Assembly: GCF_001307295.1 (NCBI RefSeq)
Contig: NZ_CP012700.1
Span: 4,219,001 to 4,283,000, forward strand
Length of the DNA stretch: 64,000 nucleotides
Direction: 5' to 3'
DNA from: Sphingopyxis macrogoltabida
Lineage (GTDB): Bacteria > Pseudomonadota > Alphaproteobacteria > Sphingomonadales > Sphingomonadaceae
The translations under genes were made by a program, and so were the position numbers. Under the pieces are notes generated by a model. It was not told the origin of the DNA. It saw only the letters and a program-made list of their open reading frames with translations, and ran no database searches. Positions 52,440 through 61,759 of the stretch are shown piece after piece. How positions within the stretch are numbered: the first letter of the stretch is position 1; each line of letters begins with the position of its first letter.

Positions 52440-53585
52440 ATGGCCCCCCAATATCCACCTGCCTCGGAGCGCCGACAGCTCGATTTGTTTCGGGCGCTTC
52501 CCGGTGAATTCGCTCCACGAGACGCGCAGGATCTCATGGCTTATCCCTTCTTCTCTCTTTCCAAGTCACACCGGACACGCCCGATTGATTTCGAGCTTGG
52601 CAGTGTCTCGATCCGCGTCGAAGCTGTTCCTGATCACGGTATGGCGACGATCTGGGACGCCGATATTCTGATTTGGGCGGCCAGTCAGATTGTGGAAGCC
52701 CGGGATGCCGGTCTGCGCACGTCCCGCCTGATGGCGGCAACGCCGTATGAAATCCTGACATTCACCGGGCGGGGAACCTCGCTACGTGACTATCAGCGTC
52801 TGAAAGCGGCGCTGGACCGCCTGCAATCGACCACTGTTGCGACTTCGATCCGCCAGCGCGCCAGCGGGCGACGCCATCGCTTTTCTTGGATCAACGAGTG
52901 GCATGAACGAACCGATGCCAACGGCCGCCCGGACGGGATCGAGATGATCGTTCCCGACTGGTTCTACAGTGCGGTTCTGGACGACGCCCTGATCCTCACC
53001 ATCGACCGGGCCTATTTCGATCTAACCGGAGGACTCGATCGCTGGCTCTATCGCCTGGTGCGCAAGCATGGTGGACGGCAGAAGAATGGTTGGCGGTTCG
53101 ATTTCCGGCACCTGTACCAAAAATCGGGAAGTCTCTCGCCGTTCAAGCGCTTCGCTTTCGAATTGCGCGACATTATCCGTCGTCAGCCATTGCCGGGTTA
53201 CACCCTGTTCACAGAGGTCGAAACCGGCGGCAGGATGCTGCTCGCTTTCGAGCCTTCTCCGTCCTGTGGAAAACCTGTGGATGGCCTCGTGCTATCGGGA
53301 ACCCGGACTATCGTGCCATCAGGAACCGGCGGCTCGTGCTATCGGGAACCCAAACGGCTCCTATCATCAAGTAATAAAAGCGAAAATCGTGCCCTTAACT
53401 TAGAGTCTAACACAGAATCTAACTTTGAAGAGCGGCGGCGCGATGTGGAAAAGCTCATCGCGAAGGCCGGCGCGGCACTGAAATCGGGTGTCCGCAAAGG
53501 CAAGCTGACACACGCAAACTCAGGAACAATCGCGCGCGCGACTACGCCTGAACTTCCTCTTGGCAAGCTTGGGGAGCGGCGATGA
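52440..53585 (+). CDS. repA: RepA-type replication initiator
   Basis: A 381-residue replication initiator A-like protein: FFSLSKSHRTRPIDFELGSVSIRVEA, then EILTFTGRGTSLRDYQRLKAALDRLQST, and two winged-helix-like regions to about residue 280. The tail includes the translated iteron-like repeats and a basic region. ICEs with Rep and Par can replicate transiently as circles. The stop overlaps the parA start. Confidence 0.85.
   Translation: MAPQYPPASERRQLDLFRALPGEFAPRDAQDLMAYPFFSLSKSHRTRPIDFELGSVSIRVEAVPDHGMATIWDADILIWAASQIVEARDAGLRTSRLMAATPYEILTFTGRGTSLRDYQRLKAALDRLQSTTVATSIRQRASGRRHRFSWINEWHERTDANGRPDGIEMIVPDWFYSAVLDDALILTIDRAYFDLTGGLDRWLYRLVRKHGGRQKNGWRFDFRHLYQKSGSLSPFKRFAFELRDIIRRQPLPGYTLFTEVETGGRMLLAFEPSPSCGKPVDGLVLSGTRTIVPSGTGGSCYREPKRLLSSSNKSENRALNLESNTESNFEERRRDVEKLIAKAGAALKSGVRKGKLTHANSGTIARATTPELPLGKLGERR
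53289..53350 (+). repeat. Three iteron-like repeats inside repA
   Basis: GTGCTATCGGGAACC at 53289 and 53336, and GTGCCATCAGGAACC at 53313, are spaced 24 and 23 bp, about two helical turns. A degenerate CCTATCATCAAG follows at 53360. Spacing and position suit binding sites for an initiator protein. Confidence 0.6.
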
Positions 53586-54235
53586 TCGTCGCGTTCCTCA
53601 ATCAGAAAGGCGGCGTGGGCAAGACCACGCTGGCGCTGCATCTCGCCGGAGCCTGGGCTGCGCAAGGCAAGCGCGTCATCCTGATCGATGCCGACCCGCA
53701 AGGCTCCGCACTCGATTGGTCGCAGCGGCGCAGCCATGAAGGACTGCCAAGGCTGTTCACCGTCATCGGCCTTGCCCGCGATACCCTGCATCGGGAAGCG
53801 CCGGAGCTGGCGCGTGACGCCGATCATGTCGTCATCGATGGTCCACCCCGTGTCGCTGGTTTGATGCGCTCTGCGCTGCTTGCAGCCGATCTGGTGCTGA
53901 TCCCGGTGCAGCCATCTCCTTTCGACGGCTGGGCCTCGGCCGAGATGTTGGCGCTTCTGAACGAAGCGCGCATCTATCGACCGGAGCTGTCTGCCCGTTT
54001 TCTGCTGAACCGATGCGCTGCGCGCACCGTCATCGCCCGCGAAACGGCCGAGACACTGGCTGACCATGATCCGCCCTTGCTGGCCACGACAATCGGCCAG
54101 CGTGTCGCCTTCGCCGAAGCCGCACAGACCGGGCGACTGGTCCCCGAGACCGATGGCGGCGAACGGGCCGCACAGGAGGTCACAGCACTGGCGGCCGAAA
54201 TCGATGGCCTCGGTATCGGGAGGATCGTGCCATGA
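53582..54235 (+). CDS. parA: ParA-family partition ATPase
   Basis: A 217-residue protein with the deviant Walker A KGGVGKTT at residues 9-16, Walker A' DADPQGSALDW and Walker B HVVIDGPP. It is a short ParA without an N-terminal HTH. It segregates the circular form or prevents its loss. It overlaps repA and the next small gene by 4 bp. Confidence 0.93.
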   Translation: MIVAFLNQKGGVGKTTLALHLAGAWAAQGKRVILIDADPQGSALDWSQRRSHEGLPRLFTVIGLARDTLHREAPELARDADHVVIDGPPRVAGLMRSALLAADLVLIPVQPSPFDGWASAEMLALLNEARIYRPELSARFLLNRCAARTVIARETAETLADHDPPLLATTIGQRVAFAEAAQTGRLVPETDGGERAAQEVTALAAEIDGLGIGRIVP

Positions 54236-54486
54236 CACGGCCACCCGTCAAATCTGGCTTCGCATCGCGTCCGGGCAATCCCGATAGCTGGGTCAGAGCC
54301 GCCGATGCGCCGGCAACCGGCAAGACGGCTACGGAGGCGTTCACCGCGCGCCTGACCATCGACATCACGCCCGAACTGCGCGGGCGCATCAAGGTCGCCG
54401 CTTTCCGGCGCAGCGTCACCGTCGCCGTGATGCTGCGCGAGCTGCTGGTCCGCGAGTTTCCACCCACCGAAGGAGATCAGCCATGA
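54232..54486 (+). CDS. Small ribbon-helix-helix-like protein, possible centromere binder
   Basis: An 84-residue protein directly after parA with ATGA overlap. The C-terminal half (FTARLTIDITPELRGRIKVAAFRRSVTVAVMLRELLVREF) looks like an RHH fold after a basic, disordered N-terminus, as in ParG-type partners of short ParA proteins. The role is inferred from position. Confidence 0.72.
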   Translation: MTRPPVKSGFASRPGNPDSWVRAADAPATGKTATEAFTARLTIDITPELRGRIKVAAFRRSVTVAVMLRELLVREFPPTEGDQP

Positions 54487-55001
54487 CCGGTACAACCGCG
54501 CGGGCAGCGCATGAACATCCGCAGGCGGAAGGGCCAGCTCCGTTCACCACATTGGTCGAACTGACCTTCCAGAAAAAGAAGGTCGAGCGGTGGATACGCT
54601 TTGGACGCAAGAGCTTTGAGCAGATCATCGACCGCCGCCGCAGTCTGATCGGTTTTGAGCCCGAAAGCATCTTCGCCTTCGTCCGCTGGGCTTCCAACGA
54701 TTACGGCACCATCGTTTCGCGGCTCGACATCCTGCGCGCTGTCAGGCGTGGCGAACCGTACCAGACCGTGCCCTTCGTTCGACCTGGCGGCGAGATCCTG
54801 CTGCGTATCGACGGCTGGCCAAAGGTCCAGCGGGTGTTGGCCCTGATCGATGCGGTGGACGCGCTTGGCGTCGATCCGGCGGATGTTGCCCCGGACCATT
54901 GGCGGCACGTCCACAACCGTTTGAGTGCCGGTCAGGAACCCAACACCTACACCCCGGAGCGCCATGCTGCATGGGCCAGCAGACGGAGGATCGCACCATG
55001 A
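54483..55001 (+). CDS. DUF2840 domain-containing protein
   Basis: A 172-residue protein with TLVELTFQKKKVERWIRFGRKSFEQIIDRRRSLIGFEPESIFAFVRWASNDYGTIVSRLDILRA, the DUF2840 pattern. It always lies between ParA and TraF on this ICE type. Function unknown. ATGA overlaps on both sides. Confidence 0.9.
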   Translation: MTGTTARAAHEHPQAEGPAPFTTLVELTFQKKKVERWIRFGRKSFEQIIDRRRSLIGFEPESIFAFVRWASNDYGTIVSRLDILRAVRRGEPYQTVPFVRPGGEILLRIDGWPKVQRVLALIDAVDALGVDPADVAPDHWRHVHNRLSAGQEPNTYTPERHAAWASRRRIAP

Positions 55002-55543
55002 GCCGCCGTCATATCCTTGCCGTGTCCATGCTGGCCGTCGGCACGCTTGTCGCCACGGCTGTTGCCGATCTGCCAACCCGGCTGATCTGGAATGCGACTG
55101 CCAGCGCGCCCATCGGCTTCTACACAGTTGCTCCCACCGAAGCGCTCGAAGTTCCCGAACTGGTCGCCATCATGCCGTCTGAGCCGCTGGAGCGGTTCAT
55201 GGTCCAGCGCGGCTATATCGGACGCGGCGTGCCGTTGCTGAAGCGTGTCCTCGGCCTGCCGGGGCAACGCGTCTGCCGTAACGGTGCGACCATTACCGTC
55301 GATAATGTCGAGATGGGGGACGCGCTGGAGCGCGACCGCATGGGCCGCGATCTGCCGGTCTGGCAGGGCTGCCGCATCATCGGCGACGGTGAACTCTTCC
55401 TCATGAATTGGGACATTCGGGACAGCCTCGACGGCCGTTACTTCGGACCTGTTCCCGCCAGTTCCGTCATCGGCCGGGCGCTCCCGCTCTGGACCGATGG
55501 GGAAGGCGATGGCCGCTACGAATGGCGGGCGGCCACGCATTGA
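54998..55543 (+). CDS. traF: TraF-type conjugal transfer signal peptidase (S26)
   Basis: A 181-residue membrane-anchored S26 peptidase. A signal anchor covers about 5-25. The catalytic serine lies in ASAPIGFYT and the lysine in LLKRVLGLPGQ; GDGELFLMNWDIRDSLDGRYFGPV is the last family box. TraF matures and cyclises the TrbC pilin in RP4-like systems. No trbC is seen in the window. Confidence 0.92.
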   Translation: MSRRHILAVSMLAVGTLVATAVADLPTRLIWNATASAPIGFYTVAPTEALEVPELVAIMPSEPLERFMVQRGYIGRGVPLLKRVLGLPGQRVCRNGATITVDNVEMGDALERDRMGRDLPVWQGCRIIGDGELFLMNWDIRDSLDGRYFGPVPASSVIGRALPLWTDGEGDGRYEWRAATH

Positions 55544-55578
55544 ACCCACGCCAAACCCACCAACACAGGAGACATACC

Positions 55579-55914
55579 ATGCCACAGATCGGTCAATTTG
55601 CGCGTGACGCATCCGGCTTCGCCGGTCAGCTCGTCACGCTCACCATGAAGCGCGATCTCGTCATCGTGCCCGCTGAACATTCCGATGCGGAGAATGCGCC
55701 GGACTATCGCGTCCATTACATTGAACATGACGGGCCGGAAGTCGGTGCTGCATGGAAACGCACCGGCGAAAAGGCTGGCGAATATCTTTCGGTGCTGCTC
55801 GACGATCCCGCCTTGCCGCAGCCGATCCGCGCCAATCTGTTCCGCGACGACGATGCAGGCTCGTCATGGTCGCTGCACTGGAGCCGCCCGCGGCCCCGCG
55901 AAGATCGGGACTGA
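55579..55914 (+). CDS. DUF736 family protein (second copy)
   Basis: A 111-residue protein (MPQIGQFARDASGFAGQLVTLTM, GAAWKRTGEKAGEYLSVLLDDP, WSLHWSRPRPRED). Paralogue of the gene at 48236 but clearly divergent, with the same three blocks. CAGGAGAC precedes the ATG. Confidence 0.9.
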   Translation: MPQIGQFARDASGFAGQLVTLTMKRDLVIVPAEHSDAENAPDYRVHYIEHDGPEVGAAWKRTGEKAGEYLSVLLDDPALPQPIRANLFRDDDAGSSWSLHWSRPRPREDRD

Positions 55915-55918
55915 GATC

Positions 55919-56626
55919 ATGCGATCCCGCTCCCTTCTTCTCTTCACGGCCCTTCTGTCGGCGGGTAGCGGATTGACGCCAGCCATTGCGCAGGTCACGC
56001 CGCAACCCGCGCCTGTCACTGCGCATCCCCATGCTGCTTTCATTGCCGAGGCGTCACAGCGTTTCGGCATTCCAGAGCACTGGATTCGGGCCGTGCTGCG
56101 TGTGGAAAGCGCGGGCGATGTGCGCGCCATCTCATCGGCGGGTGCAATGGGACTGATGCAGGTCATGCCCGATACCTGGGCGGGCCTGCGCAGCCGCCAC
56201 GGCCTCGGGCGCGATCCTTACGATCCGCGCGACAACATCCTCGCAGGTGCCGCGTATCTGCGGGAGATGTGGGACCGCTATGGCAATGTCGCGGCCATGC
56301 TTGCCGCCTACAATGCCGGTCCCGGTCGCTATGACGAGCATCTGGCGACAGGTCGCACTTTGCCCGCAGAAACACGCGCCTATGTCGCCACGCTCGCACC
56401 TGTTCTCGGGCATGCGGCTGCGCCAGATGTGCCGACGATCGTGCCGCCGCCGCCGGATTGGCGCGAAGCTCCGCTCTTTGTTGCGCAATCCGGCGGCAAT
56501 TCGGCGGCGGTCAATCAGCCGTCGAACGACGTCCGCGCAACCGTTCCTCTGCGCGATTCCGTCGATCAGGAGCCGCAGGACGGCGGCATATTCGTGGCCC
56601 GTGCGAGCAATGGAGATGCGCCATGA
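55919..56626 (+). CDS. Lytic transglycosylase of the transfer system
   Basis: A 235-residue protein with a signal peptide (about 1-24). The SLT domain has VLRVESAGDVRAISSAGAMGLMQVMPDTWAGL with the catalytic glutamate, and MLAAYNAGPGRYDEHL. It opens peptidoglycan for the type IV secretion channel (VirB1-like). The C-terminal 80 residues are a linker-like tail. Confidence 0.92.
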   Translation: MRSRSLLLFTALLSAGSGLTPAIAQVTPQPAPVTAHPHAAFIAEASQRFGIPEHWIRAVLRVESAGDVRAISSAGAMGLMQVMPDTWAGLRSRHGLGRDPYDPRDNILAGAAYLREMWDRYGNVAAMLAAYNAGPGRYDEHLATGRTLPAETRAYVATLAPVLGHAAAPDVPTIVPPPPDWREAPLFVAQSGGNSAAVNQPSNDVRATVPLRDSVDQEPQDGGIFVARASNGDAP

Positions 56627-56943
56627 GCATGGCGGCTCCACGCGCTTTCGGTCCGCTTCCGGTGTGCAGTCAGGCAAGGGGTCGCCTGGCTGCATTCCCG
56701 GCAGGAAGGGCAAAAAGGGAAAGAAAGGCGGAGGGCAAGATAAAGGAAACCGGCACCCTGTCGGGTCGGTTTCTGGGCAAGCCCTTGTCTGCACACTGTT
56801 TTGAGGCGCGGCGCACGGCACCCTGCTTTTGGGCCTCGCGTGCCGCGATCTGCCGCAAAGCCTTGGCTTTGCTGGGTTTTGACCGGCACTATAGCCAAAT
56901 ACCTGCCGTTTGCGTGCCTAAACAGCATGGGATGCGCCCATGA
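56623..56943 (+). CDS. Hypothetical protein between transglycosylase and relaxase
   Basis: A 106-residue frame with ATGA overlaps to both neighbours. The composition is basic (RAKRERKAEGKIKE) with several cysteines (CFEARRTAPCFWASRAAICRKAL). The tight overlaps favour a real gene, but codon pattern and lack of recognisable domains leave doubt. It might be just a coupling reading frame. Confidence 0.4.
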   Translation: MSMAAPRAFGPLPVCSQARGRLAAFPAGRAKRERKAEGKIKETGTLSGRFLGKPLSAHCFEARRTAPCFWASRAAICRKALALLGFDRHYSQIPAVCVPKQHGMRP

Positions 56944-59012
56944 GTGGCGACGACGACAACCGCTTTCGCCCCAGGCCGGGCCGGATCAAATCCGACGTCC
57001 AGAAGGCGGGCAAGGCGAAGAGCTTTCTGACGCAGGCGAAGAAGCTGGCGCGTCAGCATAGCAACAGCCCGGGCAGGTCATCATCATTCGCATCACGGAC
57101 GTCCTCGTCGCCTTCATCTGGTTCGGCCGGAAAGAGCGGGAAGGCGTCGCGGGCTGGCAAAGGTCCGGGCGTCAGGCGTGGCCGCGGCGCGGCCTTTGTC
57201 CGCGCCCGAACCCTGTCGGGCGGCTGGCGTCACAGTGCGGCCGGCGTGCGCCGCGTCGTCGTCAAGACCCGGTACGTCCAGAGCGCGGGGAAGAATGGCA
57301 AAGGGTCTGCCCATCTGCGCTACATCCAGCGCGACGGCACCTCGCGCGATGGCGAGCGTGGCCAGCTCTATTCCGCCACCGACGATCGTGCTGATGGAGA
57401 TGCCTTTCTTGATCGCGGCAAGGATGATCGCCATCAGTTCCGCTTCATCGTTTCGCCCGAAGATGCTGCCGATCTTTCCGACCTCACCGAACACACCCGC
57501 GATCTGATGAGCCGCATCGAGACCGACCTTGGCACGAAACTCGATTGGGTGGCGGTCAATCACCACAATACCGGCCATCCCCATGTGCACGTCATCGTCC
57601 GGGGCAAGGATGACCTGGGCGAGAATCTTGTCATCAACGGCGACTATCTCGCCAACGGCATCCGCGAGCGGGCCAGCGAATTGACCACGCTGGAACTCGG
57701 CCCCGTGACCGACATCGAACAGAGCCGCAAGCTGTCTGCCGAAATCGATCAGGACCGCTTCACGCGCATCGACCGCGCCATGGCCGAGGAGGCCGATGAA
57801 AGGTTCCTCGATCTGCGCCATGAACCCGCAGATGCACGCCGCCAGTTCAACCGCACGCTTCGCCTGCGCCGTCTCGCCAAGCTGGAAAAGATGGGGCTGG
57901 CCACGGAACATGCACCCGGCGTTTGGGAGCTTGGCGCGAAGATGGAATCGGCGCTGCGTGATCTCGGAGAACGCGGCGACATCATCGGCAACATGCACAA
58001 GGCGTTGAAGGCCGATGGGCAGGAGCGCGACCCGATGACCTTCCAGCTTCACGATGCAGCACCGGCGGCACCCATCACCGGTCGCGTCGTGGACAAATAC
58101 CTCACCGACGAGATGGGCGAGAACCTGACGCTCGTGGTGGACGGCATCGACGGGCGAACCCACCATCTTCCCGGCATTGATCCGGCCCGCGTCGAGGACG
58201 CCCGGATCGGCAGTATCGTGGAAGTCGGCCCCACTGACACAGCACAACGTCCCTCTGATCGCACCATCGCTACGATCTCGGAGAATGGTATCTACAGACC
58301 AAGCCGCCACCTCGAACAGGTGAAGTTCGAGGGACGTGTGCCGGGTGGTGATTACGAGGGCTATGTCGATGCCCATGTCCGGCGACTGGAGGCGCTACGC
58401 CGGGCCGGGATTGCCGAGCGGATCGACGCCGACCAGTGGCGCATCCCGGAAGACTTCGAGAGCCGCGCCACCGCCTATGATGCCGGTCGCAACCGGCAAG
58501 CCAGCATCCGTGTCGTCTCGACCTTCGATCTGGAAAAGCAGATCGGCGCCGATGGCGCGACCTGGTTGGACCGGCGATTGGTCACATCGGACGCCTCTGA
58601 CCTTACCCCGGCAGGGTTCGGCCAGCAGGTGCGCGAGGCTATGGACCAGCGGCGTGAACACCATATCGCACAGGGCGATGCCACGCGGCAGCAGAATGGA
58701 CGCATCCTCTATCGGCGCAATCTACTCGCCAATCTGCGGGAACGGGAAGTGGCCCGCGTCGGTGCGGAGATGGCCGGGAGCAAACGATTGCCGTTCCGTG
58801 CGGCTGCCGATGGCGAGAACGTCAGCGGCAAGTTCACCGGGACCGCACATCTATCGAGCGGCAAGTTCGCCATCGTCGAAAAGAGCCACGAGTTTACCCT
58901 TGTCCCCTGGCGGCCGGTCATCGACCGTCAGCTCGGCCGCGAGGTTGCGGGCATCGTGCAGGGTGGATCAGTCTCATGGCAAATGGGACGGACGCGAGGG
59001 CTCGGCGTTTGA
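56940..59012 (+). CDS. DUF3363 relaxase (VirD2-like mobilization nuclease)
   Basis: A 690-residue relaxase. The basic, disordered N-terminus (about 1-85) carries RKSGKASRAGKG-like repeats. The nuclease region has HLRYIQRDG, HQFRFIVSPEDA and the metal-binding HNTGHPHVHVIVRG. The DUF3363 part follows. It nicks oriT and pilots the strand to TraG. oriT would be expected nearby but was not identified. Confidence 0.92.
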   Translation: MSGDDDNRFRPRPGRIKSDVQKAGKAKSFLTQAKKLARQHSNSPGRSSSFASRTSSSPSSGSAGKSGKASRAGKGPGVRRGRGAAFVRARTLSGGWRHSAAGVRRVVVKTRYVQSAGKNGKGSAHLRYIQRDGTSRDGERGQLYSATDDRADGDAFLDRGKDDRHQFRFIVSPEDAADLSDLTEHTRDLMSRIETDLGTKLDWVAVNHHNTGHPHVHVIVRGKDDLGENLVINGDYLANGIRERASELTTLELGPVTDIEQSRKLSAEIDQDRFTRIDRAMAEEADERFLDLRHEPADARRQFNRTLRLRRLAKLEKMGLATEHAPGVWELGAKMESALRDLGERGDIIGNMHKALKADGQERDPMTFQLHDAAPAAPITGRVVDKYLTDEMGENLTLVVDGIDGRTHHLPGIDPARVEDARIGSIVEVGPTDTAQRPSDRTIATISENGIYRPSRHLEQVKFEGRVPGGDYEGYVDAHVRRLEALRRAGIAERIDADQWRIPEDFESRATAYDAGRNRQASIRVVSTFDLEKQIGADGATWLDRRLVTSDASDLTPAGFGQQVREAMDQRREHHIAQGDATRQQNGRILYRRNLLANLREREVARVGAEMAGSKRLPFRAAADGENVSGKFTGTAHLSSGKFAIVEKSHEFTLVPWRPVIDRQLGREVAGIVQGGSVSWQMGRTRGLGV

Positions 59013-59187
59013 GCCTTTGCCGAACTCGCGCCTCATAAATTGTTCGGTCGAAATCGGCATATGAAAAGGCCTGTCCGATTTGCCGCCGATGGTATCCAGC
59101 AACGCGATACCCCTGCTTTTCCTGTTGTGGCTTTCGAAAACGTCTATTTTCTGATCGGCTCCGTCTCTCTTGTCGATTGGAGCCTGT

Positions 59188-60954
59188 ATGCGTGGAGGCC
59201 GAATACTCTGGGGCCAGATCATTGTCGTGTTCACCATCGTCGTGGTGATGGTCTGGGCTGCAACGCAATGGGTGGCTTTCCGGCTCGGCTTCCAGCCACA
59301 GCTCGGCGATCCCTGGTTCGATGTTGCCGGATGGCCGTTCTACTATCCACCGGCCTTCTTCTGGTGGTGGTTTTCGTACGACGCCTATGCGCCGGGCATC
59401 TTTACCGAAGGCGCGTTCATCGCCACGTCCGGGGCGGTTCTTGCTATAGCTGCCGCCTTCCTCATGTCGATCATCCGGGCACGCGAGGCCCGCAATGTCG
59501 CCACCTATGGCTCAGCGCGATGGGCCGAGGATAAGGAAATCCATGCTGCCGGATTGCTCGGCCCGGATGGCGTCGTTTTGGGGCGGCACAGCAAGGATTA
59601 TTTGCGTCATGGCGGCCCCGAGCATGTGCTGTGCTTTGCGCCGACCCGATCCGGCAAGGGCGTGGGCCTCGTCGTGCCAACGCTGCTGACCTGGCCGGGA
59701 AGCTGCATTGTCCATGACATCAAGGGTGAGAACTGGAACCTGACCGCAGGCTTTCGGTCCCATCATGGCCGTGTCCTGCTGTTCGATCCGACCAATGTGC
59801 ATTCCGCAGCCTATAATCCGTTGCTGGAAGTCCGGCAGGGGGAATGGGAAGTACGCGATGTGCAGAACATCGCGGACATTCTCGTTGATCCCGAAGGCAG
59901 CCTCGACAAACGCAACCATTGGGAAAAGACCAGCCACAGCCTGCTTGTCGGCGCGATCCTGCATGTTCTCTATGCCGAGAAGGAAAAGACACTGGCGGGC
60001 GTCGCCAATTTCCTGTCCGATCCGCGCCGTCCTGTCGAGGCGACCTTACGCGCGATGATGGACACGCCGCATCTGGGCGAAGCCGGGGTGCATCCCGTCA
60101 TTGCCTCGTCTGCACGTGAGCTTCTGAACAAATCCGAGAACGAACGCTCCGGCGTGCTTTCGACGGCCATGTCGTTTCTTGGACTTTATCGAGATCCGGT
60201 TGTGGCCCGCGTGACGGAGCGCTGCGACTGGCGCATCGCCGATCTGGTTGGCGCGAAAGAGCCGGTCAGTCTCTATCTTGTCGTGCCACCCTCGGACATC
60301 AATCGGACCAAGCCGCTGATCCGCCTCATCCTCAATCAGGTCGGGCGGCGGCTTACCGAGGAACTGGAAACCTCCGGCAAGCGGCATCGCCTCCTGTTGA
60401 TGCTCGATGAGTTTCCGGCACTGGGGCGGCTGGATTTCTTTGAATCGGCGCTGGCCTTTATGGCCGGCTACGGCCTGAAAGCGTTCCTGATCGCCCAATC
60501 GCTCAACCAAATCGAGCGCGCCTATGGGCAGAACAATGCCATTTTGGACAACTGCCATGTGCGGGTTGCCTTTGCGGCCATCATCGAAAGCTGCCCGACA
60601 CGACTTCTCCTGCCGAACGAGCGCGCGATCGAGCCACAGATCACCGCGATCTATCGCCGTTTCGGCCTCAATGATCGGCAGATTGAGATCCTCGCACGGG
60701 CCACGCCCAAGCGGGATTATTACTGCCAGTCGCGGCGCGGCGATCGGCTGTTCGAGCTGGGCCTTTCCGAAGTCGGTCTCGCGCTCTGCGCCGCATCATC
60801 CAAAACCGATCAGACCCGCATCGCCGATCTTGTCGCCGAGCATGGGCAGGACGGCTTCCTCGCCGCCTGGCTGCGCGATCGCGGTGTTGAATGGGCAGCA
60901 GAACTGATCCCCGCTCTCACCAATCTCATCCCCCAGACCGAAAAGGAGTCCTGA
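59188..60954 (+). CDS. traG: TraG/VirD4 type IV coupling protein
   Basis: A 588-residue coupling ATPase. Two N-terminal helices span about 5-30 and 75-100. Walker A APTRSGKGVGLVVPT is near residue 155, Walker B LLLMLDEFPALGRL, then FLIAQSLNQIERAYG. The start ATG at 59188 has GGAG 9 bp upstream. It links the relaxase-DNA complex to the channel. It is followed after 2 bp by trbJ rather than by trbB. Confidence 0.95.
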   Translation: MRGGRILWGQIIVVFTIVVVMVWAATQWVAFRLGFQPQLGDPWFDVAGWPFYYPPAFFWWWFSYDAYAPGIFTEGAFIATSGAVLAIAAAFLMSIIRAREARNVATYGSARWAEDKEIHAAGLLGPDGVVLGRHSKDYLRHGGPEHVLCFAPTRSGKGVGLVVPTLLTWPGSCIVHDIKGENWNLTAGFRSHHGRVLLFDPTNVHSAAYNPLLEVRQGEWEVRDVQNIADILVDPEGSLDKRNHWEKTSHSLLVGAILHVLYAEKEKTLAGVANFLSDPRRPVEATLRAMMDTPHLGEAGVHPVIASSARELLNKSENERSGVLSTAMSFLGLYRDPVVARVTERCDWRIADLVGAKEPVSLYLVVPPSDINRTKPLIRLILNQVGRRLTEELETSGKRHRLLLMLDEFPALGRLDFFESALAFMAGYGLKAFLIAQSLNQIERAYGQNNAILDNCHVRVAFAAIIESCPTRLLLPNERAIEPQITAIYRRFGLNDRQIEILARATPKRDYYCQSRRGDRLFELGLSEVGLALCAASSKTDQTRIADLVAEHGQDGFLAAWLRDRGVEWAAELIPALTNLIPQTEKES

Positions 60955-60956
60955 CC

Positions 60957-61739
60957 ATGACTATCCGTCTTCCCCGTTCGCGGGCCATGCTCATGGCGGC
61001 AACACTGCTTGCCGCGCCGCTTGCGCTCTCGCCCATGCTGACCAGTCCGGCCCACGCGCAGTTCGGCTTCGGCCGCATCGTCTATGACCCGACCAACTAT
61101 GCGCAGAACCTGCTTACGGCCGCGCGCACGCTGGAGCAGATCAACAACCAGATTGCCTCGCTTCAGAACGAAGCGCAGATGCTTATCAATCAGGCGCGCG
61201 ATCTCACCAGCCTGCCGTATTCCTCGCTCCAGACCTTGCAGCAGAACCTCCAGCGCACGCAGCAACTCCTGAGCCAGGCGCAGAACATCGCCTTCGACGT
61301 GCAGAAGGTCGATCAGATCTTCCAGACCCAATACGGCAACGTCTCGCTGTCTGCGACCGATGGCGAGCTTGTCGCCGACGCGCGGTCCCGCTGGCAGAAT
61401 ACGGTCGGTGGCTTGCAGGACGCCATGCGCGTGCAGGCCGGCGTCGTCGGCAACATCGACACCAACCGCACACAGATGTCGGAACTGGTCGGGCAGAGCC
61501 AGAACGCGACCGGGGCGTTGCAAGCTACGCAGGCGGGCAATCAGCTTCTCGCCCTCCAGTCACAGCAGCTTTCCGACCTGATCGCACTGATGTCGGCCAA
61601 TGGCCGATCCGAGGCGCTGATTGAGGCTGAGCGTGCCACGGCTGCCGAACAGGGCCGCGTCCAGCGCGAACGCTTCCTGACGCCGGGATCGGGCTACCAG
61701 CCCGGCAATGCCCGGATGTTCGGCAACGGCAACAACTGA
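60957..61739 (+). CDS. trbJ: P-type conjugative transfer protein TrbJ
   Basis: A 260-residue VirB5-like protein. Signal peptide about 1-36 (AAPLALSPMLTSPAHAQ). The mature protein begins with IVYDPTNYAQNLLTAARTLEQINNQIASLQNEAQML, a typical TrbJ/VirB5 coiled helix. It is probably a minor pilus-tip protein. AAGGAG lies 10 bp upstream of the ATG, inside the traG end. Confidence 0.93.
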   Translation: MTIRLPRSRAMLMAATLLAAPLALSPMLTSPAHAQFGFGRIVYDPTNYAQNLLTAARTLEQINNQIASLQNEAQMLINQARDLTSLPYSSLQTLQQNLQRTQQLLSQAQNIAFDVQKVDQIFQTQYGNVSLSATDGELVADARSRWQNTVGGLQDAMRVQAGVVGNIDTNRTQMSELVGQSQNATGALQATQAGNQLLALQSQQLSDLIALMSANGRSEALIEAERATAAEQGRVQRERFLTPGSGYQPGNARMFGNGNN

Positions 61740-61759
61740 CCGGACAGGAGGGGCGCGAC

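Noticed and set aside
53289..53350. Repeats in repA considered as a CRISPR array
   Set aside because: Three short units with 8-9 bp between them, inside a coding gene; iterons fit better.
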